Shown here piece after piece: positions 32,820 through 47,802 of a stretch of 64,000 bases of DNA. This stretch comes from Morinoia aosen (lineage: Eukaryota; Arthropoda; Malacostraca; Amphipoda; Talitridae). The notes beneath the pieces were generated by a model. That model had not been told where the DNA came from, did no database searches, and saw nothing but the letters and a program-made list of their open reading frames with translations. Within the stretch, counting starts at the first letter, position 1. Each line of letters begins with the position of its first letter. The stretch is taken from NCBI GenBank assembly GCA_030386875.1, contig CM059569.1, positions 50,107,663 through 50,171,662 of the forward strand, in the 5' to 3' direction. A program made the position numbers and the translations under genes.

Positions 32820-35800
32820 AGCACCCACACTAGGACAATTTCACTGACAATTCAGGGACTGAAAAATTTTTTCTTATAAATCTTTTCCTGAAATATTTGA
32901 ACCGTCGTACCCAAAGTTTTAAATTGCCTTTCTTTTACTTTTTTTTCACAGTTTCCTTTATTAGGGACATCTTTTTTGAAGTTAGCGAGGCTTCAACTAA
33001 CTTGTAATCTAATCTATGACGCCTGTTTCTTGACGAAAGGATATCAGCCATGTTTGTACTAAATCTAACAAAAATATCCCTTGCACTGACATATATGTTT
33101 CCTACTCTCTAGGGACAGTCCTGTCATTCTACTCACGTCATCGATCGCATTCATATTCACTAACTTTTCGGGTGTAAAGCAGCCCCCTTATGAATAGGTT
33201 GCTACTTACTCTAACACAAATTCATTTTCATTTCCTATCAATGAAGGCGATTCAGATTCTGGTCCTTCATGTGGAACCAGTTTTTCTCCGGAAATGTTCT
33301 CTAGAAGCACAAAGTAGTTTCAACCATATTCGAGCGCTTCGTATCGGTGGTTTCTCGCTTTATGTGACTTCACTGAGACCATAATAAAACTTGTCGAGCA
33401 GTCGTAATTAAACTTGTAAACTCTCTAGCACAGGTACCTGTGTTATGTATACTTTACTATTGCAAGGCTTTACCAAGCTCTCAGCTGAAAGATAAGGTGC
33501 CCCTGAAACTCGATTACTTGTGGCTAGCATTGCCAGAGATGGTGTAGTATCGTGTTGACTTTCTCAGATTCAATAATTTTCATTAATTTTAAATTAATTA
33601 ACTAATAAATTAATTATTGAATTAATTTTTTTATTAATTTTAGCAACGGAAAACTGGTTATTGGTGCGTTGCTCTATTTTTTTTAACTTGAAGTTCAAAA
33701 AAAATAAACAACTGAAACCATAGAGTGAAATTAGAGACCAAAAACATACCTTGCTGCCATAATGTTTAATTTTCAGCAGGTGAGGCTTAACAATTGCATC
33801 ATAAACATTGATCGAAGATAAACAATTGCGCATGAATTGGTGTGAACACATTCTCAACTGTCGGCCGTAATTCCGAGAGATCAAACAGAGGAAAATGCCG
33901 AGACCAGGTTTTCAAAGCAATTAACGCTCTCACAACAGGAAGGGTACAGCAAGTTCTATTAATTCGATTTGGCCATGCTACGTGCTATAGCATGGAGAAG
34001 TTCACTTAGAAGAAATTACGCAGCAGCGCGTGCCGTTACGATATTGTGAAATGATTTGAAAATCCATCTCTGATGGTCGCATGCTGTCCTTTCAGAACCT
34101 TGCCCGGTCATTGTGTTCCCTTATCGATACTTCAGCTGCTGTTTTCTTTTGCTTCATATCACCCTATAGCACTTGAAGTTAAGATATCATGTGAGCTGAG
34201 TTATCACTGACGTCAGAATTCCTGAGACGAATGTTAAAGAAAGGAAAAAGATTGGCGAGGCTTTCACCTGGCTGTCATATGCTTTAGTTTTTCTTGTGAA
34301 TTTTCATGCCGGCATAAATTTCTCCTTAATCTCATTGAATTTCAAATACAAGTATATATGCTAAACACATCGACAGTGGTACGCTAACTCAATCCTAAAT
34401 TTTCGTATGGTAATAAGCAAATGTAAAATTTAACATAAAAAGAATTATTTCAGCAGTAAACTCTATTAATAACGTATGATTACGTATTCCTACCATTAGA
34501 CACTCCAAGTTTAAAAGAGAGAATATTTTGTCTGGCATAAAACGAAATAAAATCGAGGAAGGAAATGGGGAAAGTTATAACTTAGAATAAAAAAACATTC
34601 AAAGATTTCAAATATAAAGCAACGAACTTGGCTAAATTAAAATATATTTTCTTGCAAGATTTCGTGGAGTTAATACTGGCGGGGTTTTCTATGTGAAATC
34701 TATGGATCCACGATCCGTCCCGTTGGGGTTGCTTTGCTTGATATAATAATAATAATTCTTTCACTCTGTGGATTGCTGGCATACGCATGGCGATGAAATT
34801 GCAACGGACGTGCAATTAAATAAGGCCTGATGCTCAAAGTATTACGAAATTTTTGAAAGCACACACGGAGCTCAGGTATCACTTTATGGAAGGATGTTCC
34901 GCACTCGACTCAAAATGAAAGTTTAAACGGCGGTTGTATCTCGTATGATCAAATGAAAAGTGTGTGAAAACATACGAGTAGAGAGCACATTGTCAACTAC
35001 TCAACTTCTAGGAGAAGACAACCTGTCTACCAAAGGAATTTCTACTACTATATTGAATGAACTTTCAATACTACGGCAAAAAAGTGTCCAGTGACCACCA
35101 TAAGCATCATGGTTTTGGAAAATGCAGACCAACAGTTTCATTTTCCTTTACTAAGTGTTAGTCAATGCTCGAGCTCATTTCCCAGGTCATGATGGGCGGC
35201 CAATTTCGCTTGAGGTCTGTTTGAATACTTTCTTTCGGTGAACACAATTAAGGGAGCAGTGGACCTACTTAATTAACACGTTGACTACGATTGTGAAGGG
35301 TCGTAAAGTTAATTTGGTTAGGTTGTAAAAAAAGACTGAAAATCGACTTACCTGTTCGAATAAGTTTCCATCTTTCGTAAGAAATGTACAAAATAAAAGT
35401 GCTGAATAATATTTTCCTCGTATGATAAAATTCCTTCAAAAAGAGTTAGCGAAATGGTTTGAAATGTTATTCATTTATATTGGGGACTAAATGAACAATT
35501 TACCGATGGTACACATTTGTCCCACACCGTAGTCAACGCGTTAATAGGCGTACCTGAAAATTTTCCTGATTCAGTAATTCCGAGCTCAATGTCGTTGACG
35601 CGGATGTTGAGTAGAAGGCAGAAAACGTTCGCCTGAGAGACCCATGATACTATACTCGTGGCCAGTTGCTAAATTGATCATGGAGGGTTAGTTCGCGTGC
35701 GCGACCAGTGAGACGGTTTCATATCTATTGAAAATAATTTCCTACGTTGAATGGAGCTTCCGCACCGCCTTTATTTTTCTTGAAGGACGTCATCAGGGGC

Positions 35801-37868
35801 AATGTGGAAAGCTTTCTCCGAGGGAGTCGAGGAGATTTGTTAAGGAGTTATTTACTGAATCTTCGCAGGGTGCTGTTATGCTTTCTATTTAGAATAACCT
35901 ATTTTATTGGATGTAAAGGTTTTATTTGGATGCAAAGGTTCTATTAATTTCGTTTAAACCGTTTTCAGCCTGATCGGGCCAATTAATGGTTATTGGGAAG
36001 TTGTTTGTCCAGTCTTTAGAAATTAAGTGACATTCTCAGGTCCTAAATCCGGCAAGACTAGCCCAGTTTCGCTGCGAAATGATTGCTAATTGAGGCCATA
36101 AGTTCGCTGATTATTTTTTGTTTTCTTCGAATGCTCGGGAAGATAAGCCATCAAGTCCAGTCAATTTATTAGTTTGGCAGGTTGAGCACTTTTTTCCCTA
36201 TTGTAGAATACGTCGCGTACCAGAGCTACCTGAATATTTGAGGCCCGCAATAATCCATTTGATTCTAACTCAAATACAGGTACGAGGCAATTTCGACTGA
36301 TCTTCAGTTTCTTGAATATTACTTCAAATTGTTCATTATTCGTAGCCTAAACATGTAGCTCGCGATTTTGTTCCTACATGTAGGAAGGTGCTTTGTTCTC
36401 ATGAACAGAAGTTATGCGTCATCAATTTTCTGCTATTATTTTACCATTACTAAAAAATTGATGATTGTGAAAAAGGGTAATTGTGCCTTTTGTTGATGCC
36501 TGTGCGTGACTTAAGAACAACCCGAGAATGGGCCACTTGGCTCGTTGTTGCAATTTTCTATTCAATTTTATTCCGTTCTTAAGGGGCGTGCTTTTATGAG
36601 CAACGTCTGTGAAAGGTTAGTATGTTGAATAAAGAAGTTTTTAATCCACACTCAGAATCGTAAAAATCTCTGTCGCCAAAATACCACACAAAATGTGTGT
36701 TGATGTTTCTCAGCGACTTTAGTTTCGGTTTTACGTAATTCTACAACATTTAAGGCCGATGCTAGATCTAATTTTGTAACTCGTGATTTGAAACAGCGTT
36801 GTACCTTGCACTGCTACTGTAACGTACACGTTTCAAAAAGCTCGATCACATCTAGATTTCATTTGGAGGAGAAATCGCTCATAATAACATCCCACAAAAA
36901 ACCAGCAATGAAACGTAGATTCCTTAATGCACTCTGCACTTACGCGCTCCGTTTTTGCGTCAAGGCGGCAAATTGCTGTGGTTCTTTCTTTCGCTCCTCG
37001 AATCATCTACAACACGGCGCTCTACATTGCACGCTTTCCGTAACGAGAAAAAGCGCCTAAATTCCTGTGATTAGTACGGCGTGAAGTACAAAATAACCTC
37101 TACAGGGCCAGTAAAAACGCGCGCACCGACTTGCAGGCTTCACCAGGTTGAGCTTTCTAAACTGCGGTTACATGCCGTTTCGCACAATATGTAGGATAAG
37201 ATAAGAAGGGAATTTCGCTGTGAAAAACTTAGCCGTCATCATGACATACTTTCGCAGCGATGCTCGTTGTTGATGATGCACTTCTAAGGGACAGTGAACC
37301 AAGGTTTCTCTTGTGGCTACTCCCGACGGAGACGCGAAAGCTTGAAATATGACGCGCCATCTGTTGCTAACCTGCTGCCGTACTCCAGTTCAGGGGAACA
37401 GCGGTGGCAACTTTGCGATGAACATTTTTTTTATAGGTACTAAACCCTTTCTACAGAAAGGTTACTCTACGTTTTTCACGAGTCATAACGAGCAACGTGT
37501 TGTTGCTGTACCAATGACCGGTGGGAAACTGTGATCAGGTATGGAAAGTAATAGTGACGTGGTCCTTCGTTAAATGGTGAGCTCGAGTTCGTGTCACTCG
37601 ATAATCATAAATTAGATTTCACGTCCCACACTTGCGTGGCGGTAAAACATAAAGATCTGTTTTCTCTTGAGTGTGTTTGTATGCTCTTAATGAACCGCGC
37701 TCCGAAATGATGAAGGGATCAGAATGTGAAGTCCTGAGCTGCGAGTTTGGAAAGCTTTTCTCATATTGAAATAGAAAGTTTTTGTTCTGAAACGGACTAT
37801 TTTCAGCATATGCGAGTTTAATCAAGTTTTGCCTAATTTCATATACTTCTTTCAGTCTCGCTGCCTCT
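32820..37868. other. Unassigned sequence
   Basis: Mostly AT-rich. An A/T-only palindrome-rich stretch lies at about 33570-33640. Open frames such as 36788-37060 show no recognisable motif. Confidence 0.35.
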
Positions 37869-37869
37869 T

Positions 37870-37998
37870 AGCACAGGGTGTAGGGATACAGCCTATACAT
37901 AGATTCTCCGTTTCCTTACCTCCATACTAAATGGTGCGTTCCTCCTTCTCTTTGAAATACCTTTGTATTGGTTAGAGATACTTGAACTTACTCAAGTC
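37870..37998 (+). mobile_element. Retroposon R1, 5'-truncated copy
   Basis: Contains the family's 3' block CATACTAAATGGTGCGTTCC and following sequence; matches the last third of the full copy at 47429-47800. It lies just before the 18-bp minisatellite. Confidence 0.65.
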
Positions 37999-38096
37999 AA
38001 TGGAATAAAGATATAAATACGCAACCATAAACCAAATTTAGCGGTGCAATTTGAATTTCCTGCACTGCAGAACTCAACGATGCTGTATGCAGTTAA

Positions 38097-39266
<1,170 letters not shown>

Positions 39267-39269
39267 TGA

Positions 39270-42200
39270 ACGAGTGAGGTATGAATTAATTCGAAATGAA
39301 CCCTCATAATCGGTTTCTTATCGAACCGGTCGTTAGTGGCGTTAATGCAAGTCTAAGCATTTGCCATATTACGGGTAACTGACTCGCGTAGCTCTGAACG
39401 ATGAATCTTTATCTTCAAAATGAATCTTGACTACTTTATAGGCATGTTCGTAGGAACATGTCAATTGACAGCTGTAGTAAAGCCTTTTGATATCTGAAGG
39501 AAACCGCCGTTCAAAATTTGAAGCATCACCTACGGTTCTCGAGTTTATCATTGCTAAACAGATTTCAATGCACTACGAGAGTTATAAGTAGATATTTCAG
39601 AATCTTAGTTTTCGAGGCTTCTATTCGAACGTTATTAAGTATTTTCCTACATTTATGGGAAGATGGAATCTCAGGAGCTTTGCTCCTTGGTCCCTACATT
39701 AGCTATTTCACGTGACATTATGGCATGCGGCGGTAACCGCCGTTTTTTTACGTCTTCATACCGAAACACTTGTGCGACATGAGCCACCGGTGGTCTCTGA
39801 GGGAGTTTTCATAATGCAAATGACCCACCAGTAGTCACAAACTCAATTTTCATAAATACTAAATTGAAAAGAAATGAGGCACAATTCACATAGTGTTTCT
39901 ATTTTCAACAATGCATACAATAATTGACTTTAAATAGGAGTTGAATATAAAACTTCAGTTTTACCAGCAGCAGTCAAAGTAACGAACCATCTAACATCAC
40001 GAGGATGAGCATCAAGGCAACCGTGTAAACTCGACTATCTTGTTCTGTTGCCAGAAGCTATATGTTGCACAAATGGGTATTTGCTCAAAAAGAATCTCTG
40101 TGAACGTACCTGGTGACACTTACCAATGTACTTAAGATTGTCGGATAACGCGATTCAGATCAATGTTTTCTATGTTCTGTGTAGTGATGGATGGTGACCG
40201 ATATTTAATTAGATTTTTAACGTTAGAGTAAATGAGTTTTTGTGTTCTTGCAACCGCCACCCTACTTAAATAATGCCGCTTACAGAAATGAAGAAGCTAC
40301 TCCTTTAAACACGAATTTTTGGTCAAGCAGTCAGTCCTTAATCTTTGGAAAATTATTTGGATTTTTCTGGTAAAATGCGTGTACGGAAAATCATTATTCA
40401 AAAATTATTTATAGCTTATCAATTCTTCAATTTGGGATATTTTTCCTGACCATTTAGTAGTTACACACAAACTTCCCAAATAAGAGGTCTGTAGGCATCC
40501 TAAGAGCCGAAACTGATCTATGATACTGAATTGTGAAAAATTCCTGACCGAGTACTAAAATTGAAAATATTTTTCACTGCGCATTAGAGTGCTATATCAT
40601 GGGTTCCAATCTAACGTAATTACAAAATTACTCGTTTACCAACAACTACGTCAAGAGTTGAACAAGGCATTGAAGTATCAAAGTAAAAGCGTTTTATACC
40701 TAAATTATTACGGGTATTCGTACGAAAGTCAGAAAAGACGCTCTCTTCCTTTTCCTACTCCGAAAAACTTAAAACTCGCCAGCTAAATGAAGGAAAAGTA
40801 CTCACCTAATGCAACTTACTTAGTCCTTTGATCGATCGAAGGCTCAAAGTTCAGTTCAGTATAGGGAAAGTTATACTTGACCTTTAAAAGAAAAATTTTC
40901 ATACGCTGGCCTTTATTTCACATATGTACGGGACTCTAACTCAAGTAAACTGGCAGAGCCGAAATCGCTACCACCTGTTGATGATGCAATGGTCAGTCAT
41001 AAAATGCTTGAATCATTTGGTAGAACTTGGTGACTCGACATAAAATCTTACGTAACACGTATCTTGGTCCAAAAAGTTCTGGTTAAAGTGGTCTAGGTTT
41101 GAGCAAACTTCAAGCATTGCTAATATGATTTTGGAATTTCATCAATGAGAACTGCACACGAAATATGTAGCCAGAAGCGAGTTGAAAATATAGTTGCGCT
41201 CTGAATGAATCGAATGGTTTGAATATTGCTGAAAATTTTCAAGTCATAGTACTAAATTGTAAATTAATCCGTTTGAAGTGCAGTGGAAAGGGGACTGGTA
41301 GGTTAAAATCGTCACACAACACTTCCTTTTATTTTTGCACCGTGTGTAGAAGTAAAAAGAAAACCTTTAGCCGAGCTGCATGAAAAATTGCACTCTACAA
41401 TTATAGCCGAAAACCAGATAGAGCTTCATAGAATCCTATTCAAGCCAACAGATGTTGATCACCTGTTGTTGGCCGACGAAAGAAAGGTTCTTTGAATGAA
41501 GTTCTCGTCTCCTTATCATTATCCGGAACACTATAATTCATCAAAGGGGTATAAGAGAAAAACACTTGTAAATAAAAATCGCCTGACGTCAAAATGGCGT
41601 CAGCCAACCTAAACACCGTTGGCAAAACCATGCGTAAAACGTGGATGAGATTCTGTAAAAGAACGTGAAACCTAAGAACATCTAAGAAAATGTGCATAGA
41701 AATGAACATCTAAGAAATGCGGCAAGACTGAAAGTTCAGTATAGTTGCGCAGGACATGTTTTAGTGATTTGAAGATAAGGATTCCTAAATGGCAGCTTCT
41801 CTGCCAGCTTTAGCACCAACTGGAATATTTATCGCAAGAAACTTTTGTGAGTCGGTTTGATGAGATGAGAGTGTGAAACCGCACAACGAACTCTACATGA
41901 AAGCAGTATGGTCGGCGCGCTGTAATGCCCTCCCTCGCCTGACGTAATTACTCGAGTCATCCTGGCTCATCAATAGGATAGAGCGATGAGCCATACAGGA
42001 AGTGACAAGTGTCCTTTCATACGCAAAGAAAATTAATTTCTATCGAAACCAGTGCCCTTGAATTTGCTTTCTAGTTAGATTCATTGAGAGGAACCTGAGC
42101 TACAGGACGTGACTGCTGGTTCCTTGAGCATGGACACTTGTTGAAATTTCGGGAAGTATAGTCCTCGATGTTTATATGAAAATCAGGTCTAGTTTTCATG

Positions 42201-42836
42201 CTACGCGACCGTGTTTTTATTTTAACTGAGAATTTTGATGAAATTTAATAGCACAGGGCTTGGAAATGAAATCCTTCCACTATAAGAAGTGTTCGAGTTA
42301 TTTTACATATTTTAGAAAGCTGTTAAAGGAAAAACGGCTTCTATCAAGTAAGAGGTCTCGACTAAGGAGCAGACAGAGATGACAAACCTTATAAGCGGTT
42401 TTACAAACATTTGGACCTTGAATTGTTTAAAAAAAATAGCAAAAAGGTGTAAAAGGAAACTAAATGAACGATTTCAACGTTCCTCGAACTATAGGTTTCG
42501 TCGAGAATTAGCCAACGCTTAGTATTTCTAAATATTAGTCATAACAATTACAGTTCCAGCCCGAACATGACGGAGAAATTCTGATACAGGCATGAGAAAT
42601 GAGGCTAGTTCACGCACACACACGCTCGTTGGGGAAAGAAAGTAGATAAACTTAGAGATCGCAAGAATTGAGCATGCTGTTAAAACTCACAACACACAGT
42701 AATGGTACGCGAATAACGCTGTGAACACTTTTCATCCGCCAGTAACCGAGATGTTTCAATGACCTTTCTAAAGGACTCCTCGATCGTCAAATGTCAATTA
42801 GAAAACAAGGACTTCAAAAAAATGTGGTGAATACTT
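39270..42836. other. Unassigned AT-rich sequence
   Basis: Contains dispersed repeat R3 copy 2 at about 39815-39895 and a short perfect palindrome, GGCGGTAACCGCC, near 39729. No gene recognised. Confidence 0.35.
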
Positions 42837-44379
42837 CCCAGGTAGCAAAATTTATTGACCTAATATTGAGCCAATATACAGTCTCAATATTGACTGGATA
42901 TTCAAAATGACCATTGGGGCAAATACCTTACTTTGGAAAATTCGGTTGATATTAGAAAAATATATTGGCCCAATAACAATATTATCATCAACCCAGTATC
43001 AACTAATTATTGTGTCAATATTGACTTCATAATGAAGTGTTCCCTACAATAACATTGGCGTAATACTCAATTCCTGATAGGTTGATATTTGTAAAACATA
43101 TGGCCCCGATAATGATAATTTCACTAACCCAATATCAGCTTATTATTAAGTCACTATGGACTTGATATTGAGGTGTTCCTTGGTAAAATATTGGTCTGTA
43201 AGGCCTATAATAGTTGCTGCCTTAGCAATTGAGTTACGCTTGCGGCGAGTAAAGCAGCGACCTTAATTACATACTCGTGCGTCTCCTGCAATTAGTATTG
43301 CTTCTACACCATCTAGAAATTTCCACTTTTTCTCTTGGATAATTTTACATATACACATACTAGTATTACTGAACACAAATGGACTAGAACTGAGTTTGAG
43401 GGGTAACAAAGGTAGGGTACTATAGGCCCAATACTTATTTTCTGACATCAAGTGGATATTGGTAGAATATATTGTCCCAATAATAATTTATTTTTAACCC
43501 AGTATCAGCTCATTACTGTGTCACTATTGACTTGATCTTGAGGTGTTTCCTTAAACAACACTTTGGCTCAATAATTAATTTCTAATATCGCATCAATATT
43601 CAGAAGGGTTCAAAGACGATAAATGTACATAATTCTGATAAATATGTTATCCTATGTACATACCTACACACCTACAAGACTTTGAATTAAACTGCATTCA
43701 AAATTTAGCTAAAATCCATGATTACAAACCTCTTTGGCATCGTAGTCCAAATTTTGTGTTGCACGTACGTACTAGTGGTCGGGCAACCTGTACTAAGCAG
43801 CATATATACGTTCATCTAAGCAGCATATATATGCTTGATTGAAAAATTGCACGAAAGCGCTTTACTCAAAGAATGATGCATGCAAAATGGGTTATATGGT
43901 AGGAATAGGCCTACTCAATACCTTCGTTACGAAATTAAGTCATTTATATCATCTATATAAATGACTTTACATCATCTTAATTCAATATATAGACATTTAT
44001 TGCTATAGTAACATATGACAACCGATTTTAGCATATTTTTTGAAAAAATTAGACCTTCGAAACTCATTGGAAGACTGAAAAAACAAGAACTGTGAACCTG
44101 TGATTACAGTAATTCTGAATATACATATTATTAAAACGTATTCACATTTCTTGATATCTGTCAAATATATCTGCACTCATTAATGACTGCAATAACTATT
44201 CATTAACTTTATTGGTACATTTTAAACAAATTACTCCGTATTATTGGCGTACAATATCAACCCAATTGGCGTACAATATCAACCCAATATTTGGGCAATA
44301 ATAATTTATATTTCAACAAATATTATTAAATTGCGAGATTTTTAATTATTATGAGATAGTTTCCACTTATATGAATATC

Positions 44380-44435
<56 letters not shown>

Positions 44436-44625
44436 ACTGTTAGCTTATTATTAGAAATAAAACTATTTACTACATTGTCCCAATATCAATTAGTAATCAT
44501 AAATAAATATACCTTTTTTCGATATTGTCTTGTTATTAGCCTATTATTGTAATCCAAGATTCCAATATCAGGTCAATAAATAATTATCAACCCAATATTG
44601 GCCTAATAATTTCTTGCTACCTGGG
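42837..44625. mobile_element. 1.8-kb terminal-inverted-repeat element with internal repeats
   Basis: Ends CCCAGGTAGCAA and TTGCTACCTGGG are perfect over 12 bp, with weaker match to about 30 bp. Inside are at least three roughly 130-bp units (from about 42944, 43080 and 43450) full of CCAATAT/AATATTG strings, interrupted at about 43200-43445 by other sequence. A long AT microsatellite lies at about 44384-44433. There is no transposase, so it is nonautonomous; TT borders both ends, but a target duplication is unclear. Confidence 0.75.
44384..44433. repeat. (AT)n microsatellite
   Basis: About 25 uninterrupted AT dinucleotides inside the TIR element. Confidence 0.95.
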
Positions 44626-44778
44626 TTGATTCTGTAAATTAATTCAATTTGGTCAATAAATGATGTGAAGTGACTTCTGCTGTCGTGCGCTTTTAGCTTT
44701 GAGGCGTATCACAAATGTTGAATGCATGTTCAAATTGACGGTTTTTCAATGTTCGCCAGCAATTAAAATTTTCAATTT

Positions 44779-45032
44779 TGCGTTCCCAGTGAGAAAATGT
44801 GAGGTCCTGCGCTCAAAGTTAGGTAGGCGTTCTTTTTTTTAATAAAATATTTTTTGTTTTATTAGGGACTATCTCTTTTTCAGTTTAGTGCTATCCTGTT
44901 TTTCAATGCCACTTACTTTCTTCTTCAACTTATATCTTGTTTCCAAACCTTCCTTCCAAACTTACTGTTTCTGTGAGCACGGGATCGTGTGCATAAGCAC
45001 ACCTTGTACGAAGATTCCGCATTCCCTTGTCA
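44779..45032 (+). mobile_element. Retroposon R1, diverged copy
   Basis: Matches the family from GCGYTCCCAG onward, including TCTTCTTCAACTT and ATTCCGCATTCCCTT, but lacks the 3' block. Belongs to the subfamily with an extra segment GATCGTGTGCATAAGCAC. Confidence 0.65.
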
Positions 45033-45493
45033 CGAGAAGGCTGTCTGCCTCGTCTCTCATTAATTTACACTAATGAGAAGACCGAATGCTCGCTTGAGGG
45101 GTTGTCATACCTCAATAAAATGCACAGGAAACACAAGGAAAATTTATGGGCAAGCCCAAAACAAATCAACACTACTACAAAATGTGTATACTAAAATTGG
45201 GCAGTACTCACCGATGTACGTTGTACTCGACTTACTCAATGCGCGTTTTTCAGAGCGCATCAGTTATGATGAGGGGCTGCTTGCTACTAAATTTGGGGGA
45301 CTTTATACACGTGAAATTCACTTAATTTATAATTTACGGCAATACATCATACAGAACATCGATAAGCGCACGCAATGTATGGCATTAGAACTGGTGTAAA
45401 TTGAGTAATGGTATTCTAGAAATTTCATGTGTTAAACAGCTTACATAACAGAATGACAGTAAATGCTACCGCTGGCCAGCATATCCCCGTACG

Positions 45494-45622
45494 TTAATCA
45501 CACAGGTCCTGATACATGAGCCCCACAACAAGTTCATATTCTAACAGTGCAGGAGGTGGTGTCACTTCAAACATACATTCATTAAACAACACAGCTTCAG
45601 TTCCAACTTTTGCCTTATGCAC
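45494..45622 (-). other. Coding-like segment, possible terminal exon
   Basis: Minus-strand frame of 42 codons ending ALLEYELVVGLMYQDLCD then TAA, preceded by VHKAKVGTEAVLFNECMFEV. The composition is protein-like. A further segment in the same frame at about 45650-45725 (RFFVIGLEEREIMGQDNEAG) is separated by stop codons. Identity unknown; may be a decayed gene. Confidence 0.3.
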
Positions 45623-45873
45623 AGTTCAAAATGTCTATTGCTGATATCACACTGCTCGTCCCGCTTCGTTATCTTGACCCATGATCTCCCTTTCTTCCAA
45701 GCCGATGACAAAAAACCTCCCCGCCTGCACGATGAAAATTAAATACTCATTACTTCTAGTCGTGCTAATGAAGTTCCCTTAAATATTCCAATCTTCACTT
45801 CAACAAAAGGCCACACACTTTTATCATATCTATTTCAAAATATTTTCTCCAAAGGTAATTACATCACTCTTAC

Positions 45874-45939
45874 CCTCCCCACTTAATGTGGCATCTTCAG
45901 AATGATTTCCCCGCTTTAGCCAGGTCTGCAATTTACCCT
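45874..45939 (-). other. Candidate small internal exon
   Basis: Acceptor TTTTTTTCCACAG and donor GAGG|GTAAGAG bracket 66 bp that read GKLQTWLKRGNHSEDATLSG on the minus strand. Splice sites are good, but the phase does not match the coding-like segment downstream without a one-base shift. Confidence 0.3.
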
Positions 45940-46241
45940 CTGTGGAAAAAAATGGAGACTATTTTATTAAGCGAAATTTTTGATAAGTTTAACTCCCTGT
46001 GTTGATATCTATGTCACATATTTTCAGGGCAATTTTCAACACCTCCTATTTTTAACACGTACTATATCCGACGATCGCCGACGCAAGACTAAATTTTTCT
46101 CATCAGCCCTACCCACTTGTTCGCGAGAAAGCGGTGTTCTAGTTCACGCATGGCCAATCACACACTTCGAAGCTTCTACGTCATGTTCGAATGCCCTTCT
46201 TGTTTAGCAGCTAAAGCCTCATTCGTGTTCCTTAGCTTCAA

Positions 46242-46529
46242 CTACTTTCCCACCATATTGATGTCGTGGTATTGGCCTAGAGCCTTCTGACGTAACTCAG
46301 CAGCCTCCTCCCTCTCGAGGGTTTGCAGGACCGCCGATCTCAACGTTAGCCCTCCGACTATTTCTGAGAGTTTCCTTTTCACGCTCAAGTGCCTGCCATA
46401 AATCTGTCGAGCCCTGTGTATGGAGTTTGAGATTGTGCCATTAACCCACACAGCATGCGGTACCCGCCGAGGGCCAGCAGACTGCTTGTATAGCCAAAAA
46501 TCTTGAGAACATAATATACACAGCTATCG
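46242..46529 (-). other. Coding-like segment on the minus strand
   Basis: Open for about 95 codons, including FWLYKQSAGPRRVPHAVWVN and the charged stretch LQTLEREEAAELRQKALGQY. Looks like an alpha-helical protein fragment. Not recognised; might belong with the two segments at 45.5-45.9 kb. Confidence 0.3.
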
Positions 46530-46973
46530 CCTGGACCAAGGCGTCAGCACTTTCGAACGTCTTAGTGCTCAACCGTTGAGATTGTTATTTCTCCCCTATC
46601 GATAGAGTTACACACTCCCTGCCTGAAACAACACACCCTTTCTGAAACAACACATCCTTTATGGGCTCACCACACACACCCGTCCAGACATTCTGGCTTG
46701 TAACACACACAAATGTTGAAGAGACTACACCTCCGCACCGCTGGAATTTTAATCAACAAAATAAAATTTTATAACACATAATTATAATTTCCCTAAATTC
46801 TAAAAACGCAGAGTGAAATCATAATTACCATTTTCCTAAATTCTCATGTTTTAATTCGTTAAATCATTCGCTAAATTGATTATTCTCGACATGACCCCAA
46901 AACACAAGAGCACCAATCAGTTAGCACAAAAAAGGACCTAAATTAGTTAAATTCCCAAAATTAAATCTTTCCC

Positions 46974-47068
46974 AACACCCTCAACTTCATACTAAACGGC
47001 GCCTTCATCCTTCCTCTCTATGAACATCGCTGTTGTGGTAAGGGATACTAAAACTAACTCATACATCA
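46974..47068 (+). mobile_element. Retroposon R1, 3' fragment
   Basis: Only the last 95 bp of the family (CTTCATACTAAACGGCGCCT ... GGTAAGGGATACTAAAAC). Confidence 0.65.
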
Positions 47069-47428
47069 AACAATTAACATTTTCAATTGTACCCTAACGC
47101 AGGGCTAAATCCCAATGAATAGCATGCCCTTATCACTCTTGTGCTCTGAGTAATGGATGCTTATTATGCACGTGTTGCAGTAAATTACCTGCGTTGTAGC
47201 CTTTGTAGTAATTGTAAGTATGCAGAAGTGGAGCGTGTCCGCTTAAAATTATGAAACTTTCAACAACATGGTCAGGAGTGAAGTGCGTTGCTGCACGACA
47301 TCTGACGTGGGTCAACTGATATTTACAGCTTATGCCCTGACATGAGCGACCGACTTTGGCTAGTGAGTTGAGCAAAAATAGTGAAAATGTACAGGGTTCC
47401 CAAAAAGTAGAAAACCAACTTTAAAAAA

Positions 47429-47771
47429 CCCCTCAGGGGGATACAGGTATTGTGTCTATGGGAATTAGCGCTCCCAGGGGGACTATGTGAGGGCCTGAGC
47501 TAAAAGTTAGGTAGGCTTCCTTTTGTTGAAATAGAATAGGTTTTTGTTTTGTTACGGACCATCTTTTTTCGGTTCACTGCTGTCCTGTTTTTCACCACCT
47601 ACTACTTTCTTCTTCAACTTTTTTCTTGTTTCATGAACTTGTTTCCTAGCTTACTGTTTCTGTGCACCTTGTGCATAGATTCCACGTTCCCTCAACTCCA
47701 TACTAAATGGTGCCTTCCTCTTTCCTCTCTTGGAACATCTTTGTCGTGGTTAAGGGAGGCTAAAACTTTCT

Positions 47772-47800
<29 letters not shown>
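47429..47800 (+). mobile_element. Retroposon R1, full-length reference copy
   Basis: About 372 bp from CCCCTCAGGGGGATACAGG to an (ATA)n tail of nine or so units. It is flanked by a perfect 13-bp target duplication AACCAACTTTAAA (47413-47425 and 47801-47813). The lack of a long reading frame, the simple-sequence tail and the variable-length duplication indicate a SINE-like retroposon moved by a non-LTR element. Confidence 0.88.
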
Positions 47801-47802
<2 letters not shown>

